From: Myxococcota bacterium
GTDB lineage: Bacteria > Myxococcota > UBA727 > JABDBI01
DNA: 64,000 nt
Assembly: GCA_040387835.1 (NCBI GenBank)
Contig: JAZKCZ010000001.1
Coordinates: 1-64,000 of the forward strand
Direction: 5' to 3'
Made by a program: the position numbers and the translations under genes. Below, piece by piece: positions 8,191 to 18,218 of the stretch. Under the pieces are notes generated by a model. It was not told where the DNA came from. It saw only the letters and a program-made list of their open reading frames with translations, and made no database searches. Every line of letters begins with the position of its first letter. The stretch's first letter is position 1.

Positions 8191-9762
8191 TTAGCCTTGC
8201 AGAGCGAGGTTTACTTGGTCTTGAACAGTTTTCAAAAATGCATCAAGTTCTAAAGTCATGTCAGATAGCTCGCGCGGTGTTTTTGGATAGGCGATGACTT
8301 CGGCATAGAATTTGATTTTTGGCTCGGTTCCACTGGGTCTAACAATTAATCTCAGGTCATGATTCCCGCTATAAATGAGTAGGCCCGGATGAGCTGCCGT
8401 CTGCTTTTCGAACCCTTGGATGTTCTCTGAGCGAGCTAAGATGGTTTTAAGCTCACCCCTACACGACCAGGCAAGCGATCGATGAAGTCCGTAAGTTAGG
8501 GAGAGCCGGTCTAACTCATCGAAAACGGTTTTATTTTGCCAGGCTAATTCGGAAAATAGTTGAGCGAAAGCGACTGCCGCAGAGATGCCGTCTTTATCTC
8601 GCACATGATTGCCCACGCAGTAACCCAACGCTTCTTCATAGCCAAATAGAAACGCTTCGTTCAAGCTCGCTTCTCTCTCTAAAGCTTGATGCGCGATATT
8701 GGCAAAGCCTGTGATGGTCTCTGCGTAGCTAACGCCGTTTTTAGCTGCAATCTTCGACAGCATGCGGGACGACACCACCGTGCTCATAACCAAAGGCTGT
8801 TTATCTGAGGGCTGTCTATTTTCGATGAGATAGCTCCCAAGCAAGACCCCGATTTGGTTGCCGGTCAGAGCCGTTTGGCCAATGCATACGGCTAAGCGAT
8901 CAGCGTCCGGGTCATTGGCTAAGATTAAATCCGCTTGCGTCGCGTTTAGCGCCGCTAAAGCCTCGTTTAAAGCGCCAGGTTCCTCAGGGTTTGGAAATTC
9001 AACGGTTGGAAAGTTGCCATCTGGCTTTGCCTGAGAAGCGACCATATGAACGTTGTGAAAACCCGCGCTTTCCAGCGCGCGCGTAGCGAAATCGCCGCCG
9101 ACCCCATGCATGGGCGTGTAGACGATTTTAGCAGTGGTTGGAGCACTGCCTCGAGTGGGTAAGGACGCGAAATAAGCGTCAATGACTGATTCGGGCACAG
9201 CGCTCGGCGTTGCCTGGCTCAATGTAATTTGTCCGAAGTCTGGGGCGTTATCTAAGACAGCTTCGATGGCGTTCGTATGAGGCGCGATCAGTTGTGCACC
9301 ATCTTCGCCGTAGATTTTGATGCCGTTATCTGCCGGAGGGTTGTGGCTGGCAGTTATCATAATGCCTGCGTTGGCTTTTAAGTAAGTGACCGCAAACGCA
9401 CAAATAGGCGTAGGAACCATTTTCTGAAAAACCGACGCTTCATGACCAGCAGCGTTTAAAATTTGAGCGACCAGGATCGCGTAGTCATTGCTGTGGTGGC
9501 GTCCGTCAAAGCCAATTACCACTTTGCTGTTTGCAGACAGGTATTTTGCTACAGCGTAGGCGATTTTTGCGACAGAGACCCGATTTAGCCGCATTCTTCC
9601 AGAGCCCATCTTTGCCCTGAAGCCGGCTGTGCCAAATCGCCAGAGGCCTTCAAATCTTAAGCTGAGCTCATCGCTTGCATCCTGCTCTAGGAGCTGACGG
9701 ATTTCGTCGGCATAGGCTAGCTCGGGTTCTTCTTGTAAGTACCGCTGAATGAGATTTTTCAT
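8191..9762 (-). CDS. Phosphoglucomutase/phosphomannomutase family protein
   Basis: This alpha-D-phosphohexomutase interconverts hexose 1- and 6-phosphates, or pentose phosphates in related members. All four domains are visible in about 523 residues: WRFGTAGFRAKMG, the active-site serine loop TASHNPPADNG, metal-binding DPDADRLA, sugar-binding FGYEEALGY and phosphate-binding RPSGTEPKIKFY. The FGYEEALGY and TASHNP types resemble PGM2-like phosphopentomutase/phosphoglucomutase, so the exact substrate is open. I start at ATG 9762 (MKNLIQRYL) rather than 9816, because the longer form would overlap the divergent T3S ATPase gene. Only 12 bases separate the two starts. Confidence 0.9.
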   Translation of the reverse strand: MKNLIQRYLQEEPELAYADEIRQLLEQDASDELSLRFEGLWRFGTAGFRAKMGSGRMRLNRVSVAKIAYAVAKYLSANSKVVIGFDGRHHSNDYAILVAQILNAAGHEASVFQKMVPTPICAFAVTYLKANAGIMITASHNPPADNGIKIYGEDGAQLIAPHTNAIEAVLDNAPDFGQITLSQATPSAVPESVIDAYFASLPTRGSAPTTAKIVYTPMHGVGGDFATRALESAGFHNVHMVASQAKPDGNFPTVEFPNPEEPGALNEALAALNATQADLILANDPDADRLAVCIGQTALTGNQIGVLLGSYLIENRQPSDKQPLVMSTVVSSRMLSKIAAKNGVSYAETITGFANIAHQALEREASLNEAFLFGYEEALGYCVGNHVRDKDGISAAVAFAQLFSELAWQNKTVFDELDRLSLTYGLHRSLAWSCRGELKTILARSENIQGFEKQTAAHPGLLIYSGNHDLRLIVRPSGTEPKIKFYAEVIAYPKTPRELSDMTLELDAFLKTVQDQVNLALQG

Positions 9763-9774
9763 TGCGGATGTGTT

Positions 9775-11124
9775 ATGACAAGCCTTATGCTCAATGTCGA
9801 CCATTTGATTGAACAAATTCAGAAGGTTCAGCCTTTTCGAATGCGGGGAAAAGTCTTAGAGTCAACAAGCTTGATCATTAAAGCTTCTGTCCCGAACTCT
9901 CGTGTCGGCGATTTGTGCTACGTGACCACTCAAAACGAAGAGGCGCCGCTTATCAAAACGGAAGTCGTCGGATTTCAAGAAGGCATTGTTTATCTGATGC
10001 CGCTTGGGGAACTCGAAGGCATCGGCCCCGATTCCGAAGTCATACCCACCGGAAAGCCTTTTTCAATTAAATGCGGCTACGGCCTGCTGGGCAGAGTATT
10101 AAACGGCGTTGGCGAGCCAATGGATGATGGCGAAAAGCTCAGCCAGGTGGATGGATTAATTGACTGGTCTGTCCATCGGGAAAGCCCAAACCCCTATACT
10201 CGGCAACCAATTGATCGCCACATTTCGATGGGCGTCAGAGCCATTGACGGTTTGCTAACCATTGGACGCGGACAGCGTATGGGTTTGTTCGCAGGCTCGG
10301 GTGTGGGTAAATCTACTTTAATGGGGCAGATCGCTCGTAATACCGAGGCCGAAATTGTAGTCGTTTGCTTGGTAGGTGAACGTGGCCGTGAAGTATTAGA
10401 ATTTATTCATGACTCTTTAGGCACCGAAGGCCTAAAGCGCGCGGTGGTCATTGCCGCAACGTCGGATACGCCGCCGCTGGTTCGCCTTAAAAGTTGTTAT
10501 GTCGCAACGGCGATTGCCGAATGGTTTAGAGACCAAGGCCGCGATGTATTGTTTATGATGGATAGTGCGACCCGATTTGCCAGAGCTCAAAGAGAAATCG
10601 GATTGGCTTTGGGCGAGCCGCCTGCACGGCAAGGTTTTCCACCAAGCGTGTTTGCGTTGATTCCCCGTATTATGGAGCGCACAGGTAATAACGAAAAGGG
10701 TTCGATTACAGCGCTTTATACGGTTTTAGTGCAAGCAGGCGATATGGAAGAGCCAATCGCCGATGAAGTACGTGGTATTTTGGACGGGCACATTGTGCTG
10801 AATCGTGCCTTGGGCGAAAGAAATCATTGGCCCGCGATTGACGTGTTGCCGTCTTTAAGCCGCGTGATGGTTGGCATTACGACGCCGGAGCATCAAAAAG
10901 CGGCCGGGCATTTGCGCGAAAGCATGGCTAATTACGAGAAAAATCGCGATTTGATTTTGCTGGGCGCCTACAGCTATGGCACCGATCCAAAGGTCGATTA
11001 TGCCATCGATAAATACGAAGCGACTGAAAGCTTTTTGAGGCAAAAAGTTGATGAAAACACGCCTTTTGATAAGACCGTCCAGCAACTCGCGGATTTGTTT
11101 GCTGATGCTGAGGACCTCGGTTGA
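9775..11124 (+). CDS. sctN: Type III secretion/flagellar export ATPase (SctN/FliI family)
   Basis: This 449-residue ATPase resembles the F1 beta subunit and energises substrate unfolding at the base of a type III export apparatus. Visible are Walker A AGSGVGKST (about 173-181), VGERGREVLEF, Walker B FMMDSATRFARAQRE, and ADEVRGILDGHIVLNRALGERNHWPAIDVL. The ADEVRGILDGH wording and the nature of the next two genes fit non-flagellar SctN better than FliI, but this is a judgement from memory. It is followed with a TGATG overlap by a coiled-coil stalk protein and then a FliK/SctP-like protein. No other secretion genes are adjacent, so the apparatus is split over several loci. Confidence 0.88.
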   Translation: MTSLMLNVDHLIEQIQKVQPFRMRGKVLESTSLIIKASVPNSRVGDLCYVTTQNEEAPLIKTEVVGFQEGIVYLMPLGELEGIGPDSEVIPTGKPFSIKCGYGLLGRVLNGVGEPMDDGEKLSQVDGLIDWSVHRESPNPYTRQPIDRHISMGVRAIDGLLTIGRGQRMGLFAGSGVGKSTLMGQIARNTEAEIVVVCLVGERGREVLEFIHDSLGTEGLKRAVVIAATSDTPPLVRLKSCYVATAIAEWFRDQGRDVLFMMDSATRFARAQREIGLALGEPPARQGFPPSVFALIPRIMERTGNNEKGSITALYTVLVQAGDMEEPIADEVRGILDGHIVLNRALGERNHWPAIDVLPSLSRVMVGITTPEHQKAAGHLRESMANYEKNRDLILLGAYSYGTDPKVDYAIDKYEATESFLRQKVDENTPFDKTVQQLADLFADAEDLG

Positions 11125-11630
11125 TGTACCCCCTGCAAACTTTGTTTGAGATTCGCGAACGAGCGAAGAAGGCAAGCGAAGAGAGTTACTCTAAGGAAAA
11201 GCAGAAGCTGAACGAAGCTGAAAAAAAGCTGCATCAAATGGAAGACGAACTCAAAGCAATGAAGGCTGCAAGGGAGCAAAAACGTCAAGAGTACTTTGAT
11301 AACCTCTCCAGCGGCAGTCTCAAAATCGACGCCATCAAAATGGGCCATCGACACCTAGAGATGCTCGAGCAAAAAGAAGAGCTGTTTAAATTGACCATTG
11401 AAGAACAAAAGCGTGTGGTTCAGGCCGCCCAGGCTCGTGTCAAAGAAGCTCTAGAAGCCATGACCAAAGCAACTGAGGATTACAAAGTGCTGGAAAAGCA
11501 CAAAGAAAAGTGGGCGAAGGGACAGAAAAAAGAGCTGGAAAAAAAAGAGGAAGAAGAGGCCGACGACATCACTCAGTCTCGGTATACTCTGCATTTGAAG
11601 GAGCTTAAGGATGACCAACCGAATCGATAA
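11124..11630 (+). CDS. sctO: Type III secretion stalk protein, SctO/FliJ-like
   Basis: This 168-residue, almost wholly helical and highly charged protein begins YPLQTLFEIRERAKKASEE, the typical FliJ/YscO beginning, and forms a long antiparallel coiled coil with a lysine/glutamate-rich end. SctO/FliJ inserts into the ATPase hexamer like the gamma subunit of F1. The call rests on this architecture and on its position directly behind the ATPase (start ATG overlaps the sctN stop). Sequence conservation in the family is low, so SctO versus FliJ is not settled. Its last 20 bases overlap the next gene. Confidence 0.75.
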   Translation: MYPLQTLFEIRERAKKASEESYSKEKQKLNEAEKKLHQMEDELKAMKAAREQKRQEYFDNLSSGSLKIDAIKMGHRHLEMLEQKEELFKLTIEEQKRVVQAAQARVKEALEAMTKATEDYKVLEKHKEKWAKGQKKELEKKEEEEADDITQSRYTLHLKELKDDQPNR

Positions 11631-12363
11631 CCAGCAAATTGCCCGTCAACTACAAATTAGAGCCAGAGAGACGCAAAAAAAGCAATCTGTAGAGTTTCAG
11701 CAGACTTTAGAAACCAGCATTCAAGCGGGCGCTAAAGCTAAACAAACCAATCCTGGCGACATATTGAATCGCTACGCAGCAGCCGAAGAAGCAGAAAAAC
11801 CCGCGACTACCGAAAGCAACGAATCTTCGGAGTTGGGCGCAACCCGTGCAGCTCAAACGAAAGAAGAAAAGCCCCAAAAATCACAGAAAAAGCAAGACAC
11901 CCAAACGGCTCATGCAGATAGGCAAGCCGAAAAGAAAAATGACAAAGTTGCGCTCGATATTGCGGTACAGCGTAAGTCGCAGCAAGAGCAAGAAAATGGC
12001 GAGTCCGGTACTGGCGGGCAAGGTGATTTTTTTCAGCAGGCGATACAAATAGGCCTGAACGCTCAGTCCGTTGAGCAAGTCGCCGCCCCGCATAATGTTA
12101 GTTTGCCACCTGGGGCACTGAACGAAATTGTCGATAAAATCTATGTAGGTGTTGATCAAACGGGCGCCTCTCAATTTGTCATTGAACTTAAATCCGATGT
12201 TTTAAATGGCGGCCAGATTCAAGTAACCGCTCAGGGCAAGAATATTAAGCTTAAGCTAAGCGGTCTAAATTATGCCTCTAAGCAGACCGTTCGGGCAGCT
12301 GAAGGGGATTTGAAGCAGCGATTGCAGGGCAAGGGTCTGACGCTTTCAAGCTTAGAGCTTTGA
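11611..12363 (+). CDS. sctP: FliK/SctP-like needle- or hook-length control protein
   Basis: This 250-residue protein has a long polar Gln/Lys/Glu-rich, probably unfolded N-terminal two-thirds and a compact C-terminal domain (about 160-250). The C-terminal domain has the FliK_C/SctP pattern: QFVIELKSDVLNGGQIQVTA, then KLKLSGL and a final amphipathic helix. SctP/FliK proteins measure needle or hook length and switch export specificity. It overlaps sctO by 20 bases and closes the three-gene module. It contains no cysteine and no signal peptide, as expected for a protein exported by the apparatus itself. Confidence is moderate because only the last domain is informative. Confidence 0.7.
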   Translation: MTNRIDNQQIARQLQIRARETQKKQSVEFQQTLETSIQAGAKAKQTNPGDILNRYAAAEEAEKPATTESNESSELGATRAAQTKEEKPQKSQKKQDTQTAHADRQAEKKNDKVALDIAVQRKSQQEQENGESGTGGQGDFFQQAIQIGLNAQSVEQVAAPHNVSLPPGALNEIVDKIYVGVDQTGASQFVIELKSDVLNGGQIQVTAQGKNIKLKLSGLNYASKQTVRAAEGDLKQRLQGKGLTLSSLEL

Positions 12364-12417
12364 GAGCAGTATTGATTGCGAACACCCGCTAAAGCTAGTA
12401 AACCCTAGGCACAAGTC

Positions 12418-15400
12418 ATGGTTAAACCAAAACATACAGGTCGGTATATTGTTCTGACATGCTTAGCGATTTTGCTGGGTGGGATTTTGTATGTTGCTGG
12501 TAAGACCCCGGAAGTTATTCGGGTCGCTGTGGCCGAAGTGCGTAGCAACTTATGGCGCAATCACGGCATTAGACTGGAGCTAGGAAAAATTTCGATTCAG
12601 GGCTTTTTGACCGTTGGCGTCGATGGCTTTTTGCTTGAAAAAAAAGATATTAAGCTTTTTATCCAGGCTAAGTCTGTCAAAGCACGGCTTTCACCTTGGC
12701 AATATTTCAGCGAAGGAAATCCGGTTAGTCGCCTGGAAATTGATACTCCTGAAGTGATTGCGACAGTTGAATCAAATTCGTCTGAACAACCAGGGCTGAA
12801 GCTAAATTTTGCTTTGAGTGAGCTGGTTATCTTAAACGGCCGGGCTGAGATACATTGGAAAAATAAAGTCTTTTCCATTTTGGATCTGCAGACTCATGCG
12901 CGCATCCATCCTAAGCGAGTTGATATTTATCAACTGTCGGTGCAAACGCCTGAAGTTTCTCTTAAAACCGACGGTGTGATTCACCTGGAAGATCTTAAAT
13001 TCGTTGGTCTTCGCACCGCTATGAAGTTTGAAATTTCGGGCGCGCTTCAGAAAATTCCCGAACTCAGAAATCTTAAAATTCCCTTGGAAGGGGACTTTAA
13101 GCTAGAAGGCCACATTCGGTATCCGTCTTGGGAAGGTGGCTGGGAAATGGAAGGCCAGACGCTTGTAAAGGATATACGCATTGATGATGTTCGAATCCAC
13201 TCGTTGGCAGGGCCAGTCTATGTCAATCAGCATCAGCTAGAAGTTCGCAATCTCGAGGCATCCTTTGGCGGCGCAAAGCCTCGCGTTGGTGGTATTTTAT
13301 ACCTGGACAAGCAGCTGCGTTTTGTTGCTGAGTTAAATGGCGCCCAGGTTTCGCTCTATGAATTATTATCCGATTTAAACGTCAAAAAATCTTGGGTCGA
13401 TCTTAACTTGGATGTGAATGCCAAAATAAAAGGGCAAATCCTACCTGAGTTTTCGCTGACGGGCCAAGCATCTGGCAAGGCTGATTCATTGGTTGTTCAT
13501 GATAGAAAGCAGCTGTTATTAAAATCAGCCTATCCTATGCGGTTCGATATGGGGCTGTTTGTCGATAAGCACGCTTTCAAATTTAAAAATGCCTCGATTA
13601 CCGATGGCAAAAGCAAGTTTGATATCAATTGCGACCTCTATTTAGACCATCGACACGGCATGTGGTTGGAGGGAGAAATCGATCGCATAGATTTTTCGAC
13701 TTTAAAAAATCGCATTGCTGATGGGCAATATTTTGGAACCGGTGAAGGACGGATATCGATTGATGGTCCCTATGAGCACCTGGTCATCAGAGGGCCCGTT
13801 CATGTAAACGATTTTGGTTTCGATGATTTTAAATTCGGCGATATTCGTGGCCTGTTAGAATTTAGGGAAAATATCCTCAGTGTTAGATACATTCGGGCCA
13901 AGCAAAGGTCTTTGGAGTATGAGGGCAATTTATCCCTCGATTTTGACGCCAAACCCCTGCGCATTGGCATGAACGCAGAGCTAAAAAAGGGCCAGGCTGA
14001 AGATTTACGAAAATTTATTATCCCGCAGTTGGCATCTTTTGAATGGTTTGGTCCCTTGCAAGGAGAGGTCGAGCTTCGAGGGCCTTTGGCAGCTGGTCAT
14101 TTCGATGGTTTGATGGGACGGGTGGCGCTGCAAATCGGTCCCGGCGGCCAGTTGTTCGGCAAACAGGTCAATTCGGGTACGATCATGCTGACCGCGGATG
14201 AGAATAAGGCCAATCTAATTGCGTTGGAGCTTAACTCGGAAGTCGGCAAAGCATTTGTTTCTGGCGAGTATGATAAAGCCTCTAGACAAGGCACAGGCCT
14301 GTTAAAGCTGGCCGAGACACCTGTTGGCCGCGTTAATGCCAGCTTGCTGATACAAAATAATCGTTTTTTGGCCGATGGTCTTATTGAAGATGCCAAGGCT
14401 GCGGTGCATTTCGGCCTCGATTTAGAAAAAACGTTGCCTTACGAAGCACAAATTTCGGTTCCATACGGCCCACTAAAAACATTGTTTCCAAAAATAGCCG
14501 AGCTGGAAGATTCGGGTGTTCAAGCCGGCATTCGGGCAGATGCTCGGGGCGAGCTTACATCGCTCGCCAGCTCCAAGGCATCGATTGAATTGTTCCCCGC
14601 AGTTTTCCAGCTTGGCACGCTACGCTTTGTGGCTTCACGTACGGTTAAAGTGGCATACGAGAACAAAGCCCTAACGATTACGCCGGAAATTTTTAAAAGT
14701 CTTCATGGAGACTGGATCGAAATTGGTGGCGTTGTAAACGCGCAGGAGATGGCCTTGGAGGTGAAAACCGAAGGCGACCTCTGGCTGCTGACGCATTTAG
14801 ATGACCGAATCGAAGGCGCTTATGGCAACTTCGATGCGAAAATTAAAGTTCTTGGCCCGCTTAAAAACCCAGGTTATTTCGGCAAAGCGACTATTTCTCC
14901 AGGCTCTTATATATCTTTGCGGGATTACCCGCCGGGTCTTAAAGATCTTCAGGGCGTTATTAATTTTAACGGAACCAGTGCGACGGCAGATTTAAGGGGT
15001 AGCGCTGACCAGGGTTCATTTAAACTGCTTGGTCTTGCTAATTTTCACAATTCTTCGTTTGATAGTTTAAGAATTGATTTGCAAAAGATGCCTATTTATT
15101 ATGGCAACTTTTTAAGCGGCACGGCCAATGGCTATTTGAAGTTGGAAGGCCCCTTTAAAGAACCGACTTTAGAGGGCGATATCAAACTGTCCGACGTGTT
15201 AATTACCAAAGAGCTCGACCCCACGGAGTTTAAAGGCCCCAGGTCAAGAGCTAGAAAGCAGGCTGTTAAGTTTGACTTGGCATTAAGCGCAGAAAACCCG
15301 GTTCGGATTGAAACCAAATCTTTGCATGGCGAATTAATCGGCAATGTGAAGCTGATTGGCACTTCCAATGCGCCTGGCCTATTGGGCGAGCTCACCATGA

Positions 15401-16011
15401 CTTCAGGCGAAATTTATTTTCGAAACAACTATTACCAAATACTTAAAGCTCGGGCCAGTTTCGATAATCCATTTAGGATAATGCCCTACATCGATTTGGA
15501 GGCGAATACACAGATTTTGGATTACGACGTAACAGTAAGGGCACAGGGGCCTTTGAATAAGCCTAAGCTGTCGTATTCTTCCAGGCCAAGTTTGCCGCAA
15601 AGTGATTTGGTGAGCCTCATCACTTTTGGATTTACGAGCAGGGATAACAGAGACAATTTAGGCGTGGCAAGAACCGCAGGCCTTGAGGCGTTTTCTATGT
15701 ATTCAGGTCTAGGCGATCAGGTGATTAAAGCGTTACCGGGAGGCGCCGTTGATGAACTTCGCCTGGGTACTTTGTACAACCAAAATGGTGGTGTTACCTC
15801 GTCTGTTGTTTTAGGCATGCAGGTGTTCAAAGGCATGCGTCTGCGCTTTCAAAGTGCGCTGGTGCAAAACTCTGAAGGTAATCGTGAAAAGCGCCTGGAG
15901 CTTGAGCGGTATATCAACCGGCGCTGGCGCTGGCGTTTGATATGGAATTCAGAAGGGATTACTAACTACGGTGATGCGGGTGCGGATTTGTGGGTTCGAT
16001 GGGATTTTTAA
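12418..16011 (+). CDS. tamB: TamB-like AsmA/DUF490 translocation and assembly protein
   Basis: This 1197-residue protein has an N-terminal membrane anchor (about residues 10-28, YIVLTCLAILLGGILYVAG), a very long beta-rich periplasmic body with a repeated strand pattern, and a C-terminal DUF490 region (about 870-1197). That region includes GELTMTSGEIYFRNNYYQIL, SYSSRPSLPQSDLVSLITFG and a final aromatic DLWVRWDF. TamB spans the periplasm and works with TamA in outer-membrane protein insertion and/or phospholipid transport. The gene directly downstream, overlapping by 13 bases, encodes the expected Omp85 partner, which strongly supports the call. Confidence 0.92.
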   Translation: MVKPKHTGRYIVLTCLAILLGGILYVAGKTPEVIRVAVAEVRSNLWRNHGIRLELGKISIQGFLTVGVDGFLLEKKDIKLFIQAKSVKARLSPWQYFSEGNPVSRLEIDTPEVIATVESNSSEQPGLKLNFALSELVILNGRAEIHWKNKVFSILDLQTHARIHPKRVDIYQLSVQTPEVSLKTDGVIHLEDLKFVGLRTAMKFEISGALQKIPELRNLKIPLEGDFKLEGHIRYPSWEGGWEMEGQTLVKDIRIDDVRIHSLAGPVYVNQHQLEVRNLEASFGGAKPRVGGILYLDKQLRFVAELNGAQVSLYELLSDLNVKKSWVDLNLDVNAKIKGQILPEFSLTGQASGKADSLVVHDRKQLLLKSAYPMRFDMGLFVDKHAFKFKNASITDGKSKFDINCDLYLDHRHGMWLEGEIDRIDFSTLKNRIADGQYFGTGEGRISIDGPYEHLVIRGPVHVNDFGFDDFKFGDIRGLLEFRENILSVRYIRAKQRSLEYEGNLSLDFDAKPLRIGMNAELKKGQAEDLRKFIIPQLASFEWFGPLQGEVELRGPLAAGHFDGLMGRVALQIGPGGQLFGKQVNSGTIMLTADENKANLIALELNSEVGKAFVSGEYDKASRQGTGLLKLAETPVGRVNASLLIQNNRFLADGLIEDAKAAVHFGLDLEKTLPYEAQISVPYGPLKTLFPKIAELEDSGVQAGIRADARGELTSLASSKASIELFPAVFQLGTLRFVASRTVKVAYENKALTITPEIFKSLHGDWIEIGGVVNAQEMALEVKTEGDLWLLTHLDDRIEGAYGNFDAKIKVLGPLKNPGYFGKATISPGSYISLRDYPPGLKDLQGVINFNGTSATADLRGSADQGSFKLLGLANFHNSSFDSLRIDLQKMPIYYGNFLSGTANGYLKLEGPFKEPTLEGDIKLSDVLITKELDPTEFKGPRSRARKQAVKFDLALSAENPVRIETKSLHGELIGNVKLIGTSNAPGLLGELTMTSGEIYFRNNYYQILKARASFDNPFRIMPYIDLEANTQILDYDVTVRAQGPLNKPKLSYSSRPSLPQSDLVSLITFGFTSRDNRDNLGVARTAGLEAFSMYSGLGDQVIKALPGGAVDELRLGTLYNQNGGVTSSVVLGMQVFKGMRLRFQSALVQNSEGNREKRLELERYINRRWRWRLIWNSEGITNYGDAGADLWVRWDF

Positions 16012-18218
16012 TTTTTTTCATACTATTCTCGCTTTCTGCTTGGAGCGCTGAGATTCAGGTCGTCGGCTCAAGGGTATTTCGTGCCGAGACAATCAGATCT
16101 TGGATGCAATCCAAAATAGGCGAGAAAGAAGTGGACGTTCGCCAACTGGATCAGTGGCGAGTTCGACTTCAAAGCCTCTACCGACAGGCAGGCTTTGTTT
16201 ATGCTCAAGTCGATTTCGAAAAGCCGCGAAAGGACACGATTATTTGCCGCATCAAAGAAGGCGAACAAATACTTATTGGCAATATAACTGTTGTTGGTAG
16301 CAGTTATTTCTCAGACGAGCTCTTGCGTCGAAAAGTCATTGAATTTGCACGTGCCGAACCTATGGAGCCTGGTTGGATGGATTACGACCACCAAGAAATC
16401 AGTTCTATTTTAAATCCGCGCCGAAAGTTTCAATGCGACAAAATAATTCCTGTTGGAAACCAATCAACCATTGCCCCGCCGCCTGGGTGTAAAAATCAGC
16501 CCGATCCTGTGTTCTTCGAAGCGGGTGCGCTGCCTTATAATAAAAGTTTGTTTTTGAAAGCCAAAGATTTCTTAGAAGACTTCTATTTGGATAATGGCTT
16601 TTTAGATGTTCAAATTTTTGGGCCTAAAGAAAGCGAAATCATTGGTGGTCATTGGGTAAATCTTCAGTACCGCATTATCGAAGGGCCGCAGACCAGAATT
16701 AGCAAAATCGTTTTTGAGGGCATGGTTCCAAAGATTAAAAACCCGCCAATCCACGTTGGGGATCCGCTGAATCACGATAATGTGGAAGATTTCCGCGTCC
16801 AAATCGAAGAGTATTTCTGGAACCAAGGTTATCCCAATGCTGAAATCGTTACCAATATTAGAAACGACGAAATTTATTATCAAATTAACTTAGGCGAGCG
16901 CGTTAAGATCGAAAAAATCGATATTGTTGGTAACCAACTTACCAAAACACCGGTGATCAGACGTCGCTTAACGCTGAAGGCTGGCGACTGGTACTCTTTG
17001 GAAAAGATCACGGAGTCGCGCTCTAGAATCTTGCAAACAGATCTATTTTCCGATGTCAGCATTGATTTAAATGGCTCTACGTTGATTATTAGCGTGAAAG
17101 AAAGAGACCGCAATACTTTCGAGCTTGGGATGGGCGCATCACTTGTCGACGGCCCCAGACTGACAGGTATTTGGCAGCACCGTAATATCTTAGGCCTCGG
17201 CATTACTTTTCGAACTCGGGCGCAGGTTAACTATCCAGCTGTATTTTATGACCTGCCGGTTTTGTATTCGCCGCAGGTGAGCGCTGCACTGAAAAATCAG
17301 ACGTCCAATTATATCGCCGGCCGGGTTTCTGCGGGGTTTTTGTATCTTAAGATGCTGAGCATTCCCTTTGATTTGGATTCATCGATTGATGTCAGTGCTG
17401 AGCGGGTGTTGCAGCAAGCTTATGTACTTAACAACGTATCATCGACTTTATCATTCTTTTCTCAGGTTTTGCCTAGGTTAAGACTAACGCCGCAGTTGGA
17501 ACTTGAGTATGCGAACTTCGATTGTCCTACCTGTGGGCAAAGCAACCGCATGGCGAATGTCGCGACCCGGTTTGACCAAGGGATTGTCAGGCAAGGTACA
17601 GTTCGATTGCTTTCTTTATGGGACGGTAGAGATAACACTTTGCTTCCGAAAAAGGGTTTTACGGTGGAGCTTAATACTGACTTTGGTATCGGGGATGCCG
17701 AGTCTGCGAAAGTTACCTACGTGAAATTGGTGGGGGGTGTGACCACCTATGTTCCGTTGGTCAATCGCTTGAAGTGGGTTTTTAATGTCAGAGCTGGTGG
17801 GATTTGGAATGTTGGTGCTGGCGAGTATGTGCCATTGTTCAAACGCTTTTATTTAGGCGGCACCAACTCGGTTCGTGGCTTTCAAGATAATCAGATTTTC
17901 CCGGTGGATGATACGCAAACGAATTTAGTCAGTTTGGGCGGCAGCTACATGATCTACGCCCGTAACGAACTTCGCTTTCCCATTGTCGGTGATTTGGAAG
18001 GCGGCATCTTCATCGATACAGGCGAGCTCATGCTGCAGCTAAAAAGTTTTGATTTTCAAAAGCTGGCACTAGGAACTGGCATGGGCATTCGCTACAACAC
18101 GCCGATCGGACCATTAATGCTCGATATCGGTATGCGCATCTTTGACGCGGGCCGCATTCCTAGAGACAGCTTTATCAGCCTATTTGGTCTGCACTTTTCA
18201 ATCGGTAACGCCATATGA
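15999..18218 (+). CDS. tamA: TamA/BamA-like Omp85 outer-membrane protein
   Basis: The start is ATG 15999, inside the tamB end, giving MGFLIFFILFSLSAWSA as signal peptide. The periplasmic part (about 20-340) contains several POTRA domains, with signatures such as NITVVGSSYFSDELLRRKVI and KIDIVGNQLTKTPVIRRRL. The C-terminal 16-strand barrel includes FYLGGTNSVRGF near residue 620, the conserved Omp85 loop-6 motif. The protein inserts or transports outer-membrane components with TamB. POTRA number looks higher than the three of E. coli TamA, so this lineage may have a BamA-like hybrid. The pdxA start overlaps the stop as ATGA. Confidence 0.9.
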   Translation: MGFLIFFILFSLSAWSAEIQVVGSRVFRAETIRSWMQSKIGEKEVDVRQLDQWRVRLQSLYRQAGFVYAQVDFEKPRKDTIICRIKEGEQILIGNITVVGSSYFSDELLRRKVIEFARAEPMEPGWMDYDHQEISSILNPRRKFQCDKIIPVGNQSTIAPPPGCKNQPDPVFFEAGALPYNKSLFLKAKDFLEDFYLDNGFLDVQIFGPKESEIIGGHWVNLQYRIIEGPQTRISKIVFEGMVPKIKNPPIHVGDPLNHDNVEDFRVQIEEYFWNQGYPNAEIVTNIRNDEIYYQINLGERVKIEKIDIVGNQLTKTPVIRRRLTLKAGDWYSLEKITESRSRILQTDLFSDVSIDLNGSTLIISVKERDRNTFELGMGASLVDGPRLTGIWQHRNILGLGITFRTRAQVNYPAVFYDLPVLYSPQVSAALKNQTSNYIAGRVSAGFLYLKMLSIPFDLDSSIDVSAERVLQQAYVLNNVSSTLSFFSQVLPRLRLTPQLELEYANFDCPTCGQSNRMANVATRFDQGIVRQGTVRLLSLWDGRDNTLLPKKGFTVELNTDFGIGDAESAKVTYVKLVGGVTTYVPLVNRLKWVFNVRAGGIWNVGAGEYVPLFKRFYLGGTNSVRGFQDNQIFPVDDTQTNLVSLGGSYMIYARNELRFPIVGDLEGGIFIDTGELMLQLKSFDFQKLALGTGMGIRYNTPIGPLMLDIGMRIFDAGRIPRDSFISLFGLHFSIGNAI

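Noticed and set aside
9775-12363. Flagellar fliI-fliJ-fliK operon
   Set aside because: Not excluded, but no other flagellar gene is in the window, the ATPase wording looks closer to SctN, and a rod protein closer to SctI than FliE is nearby.
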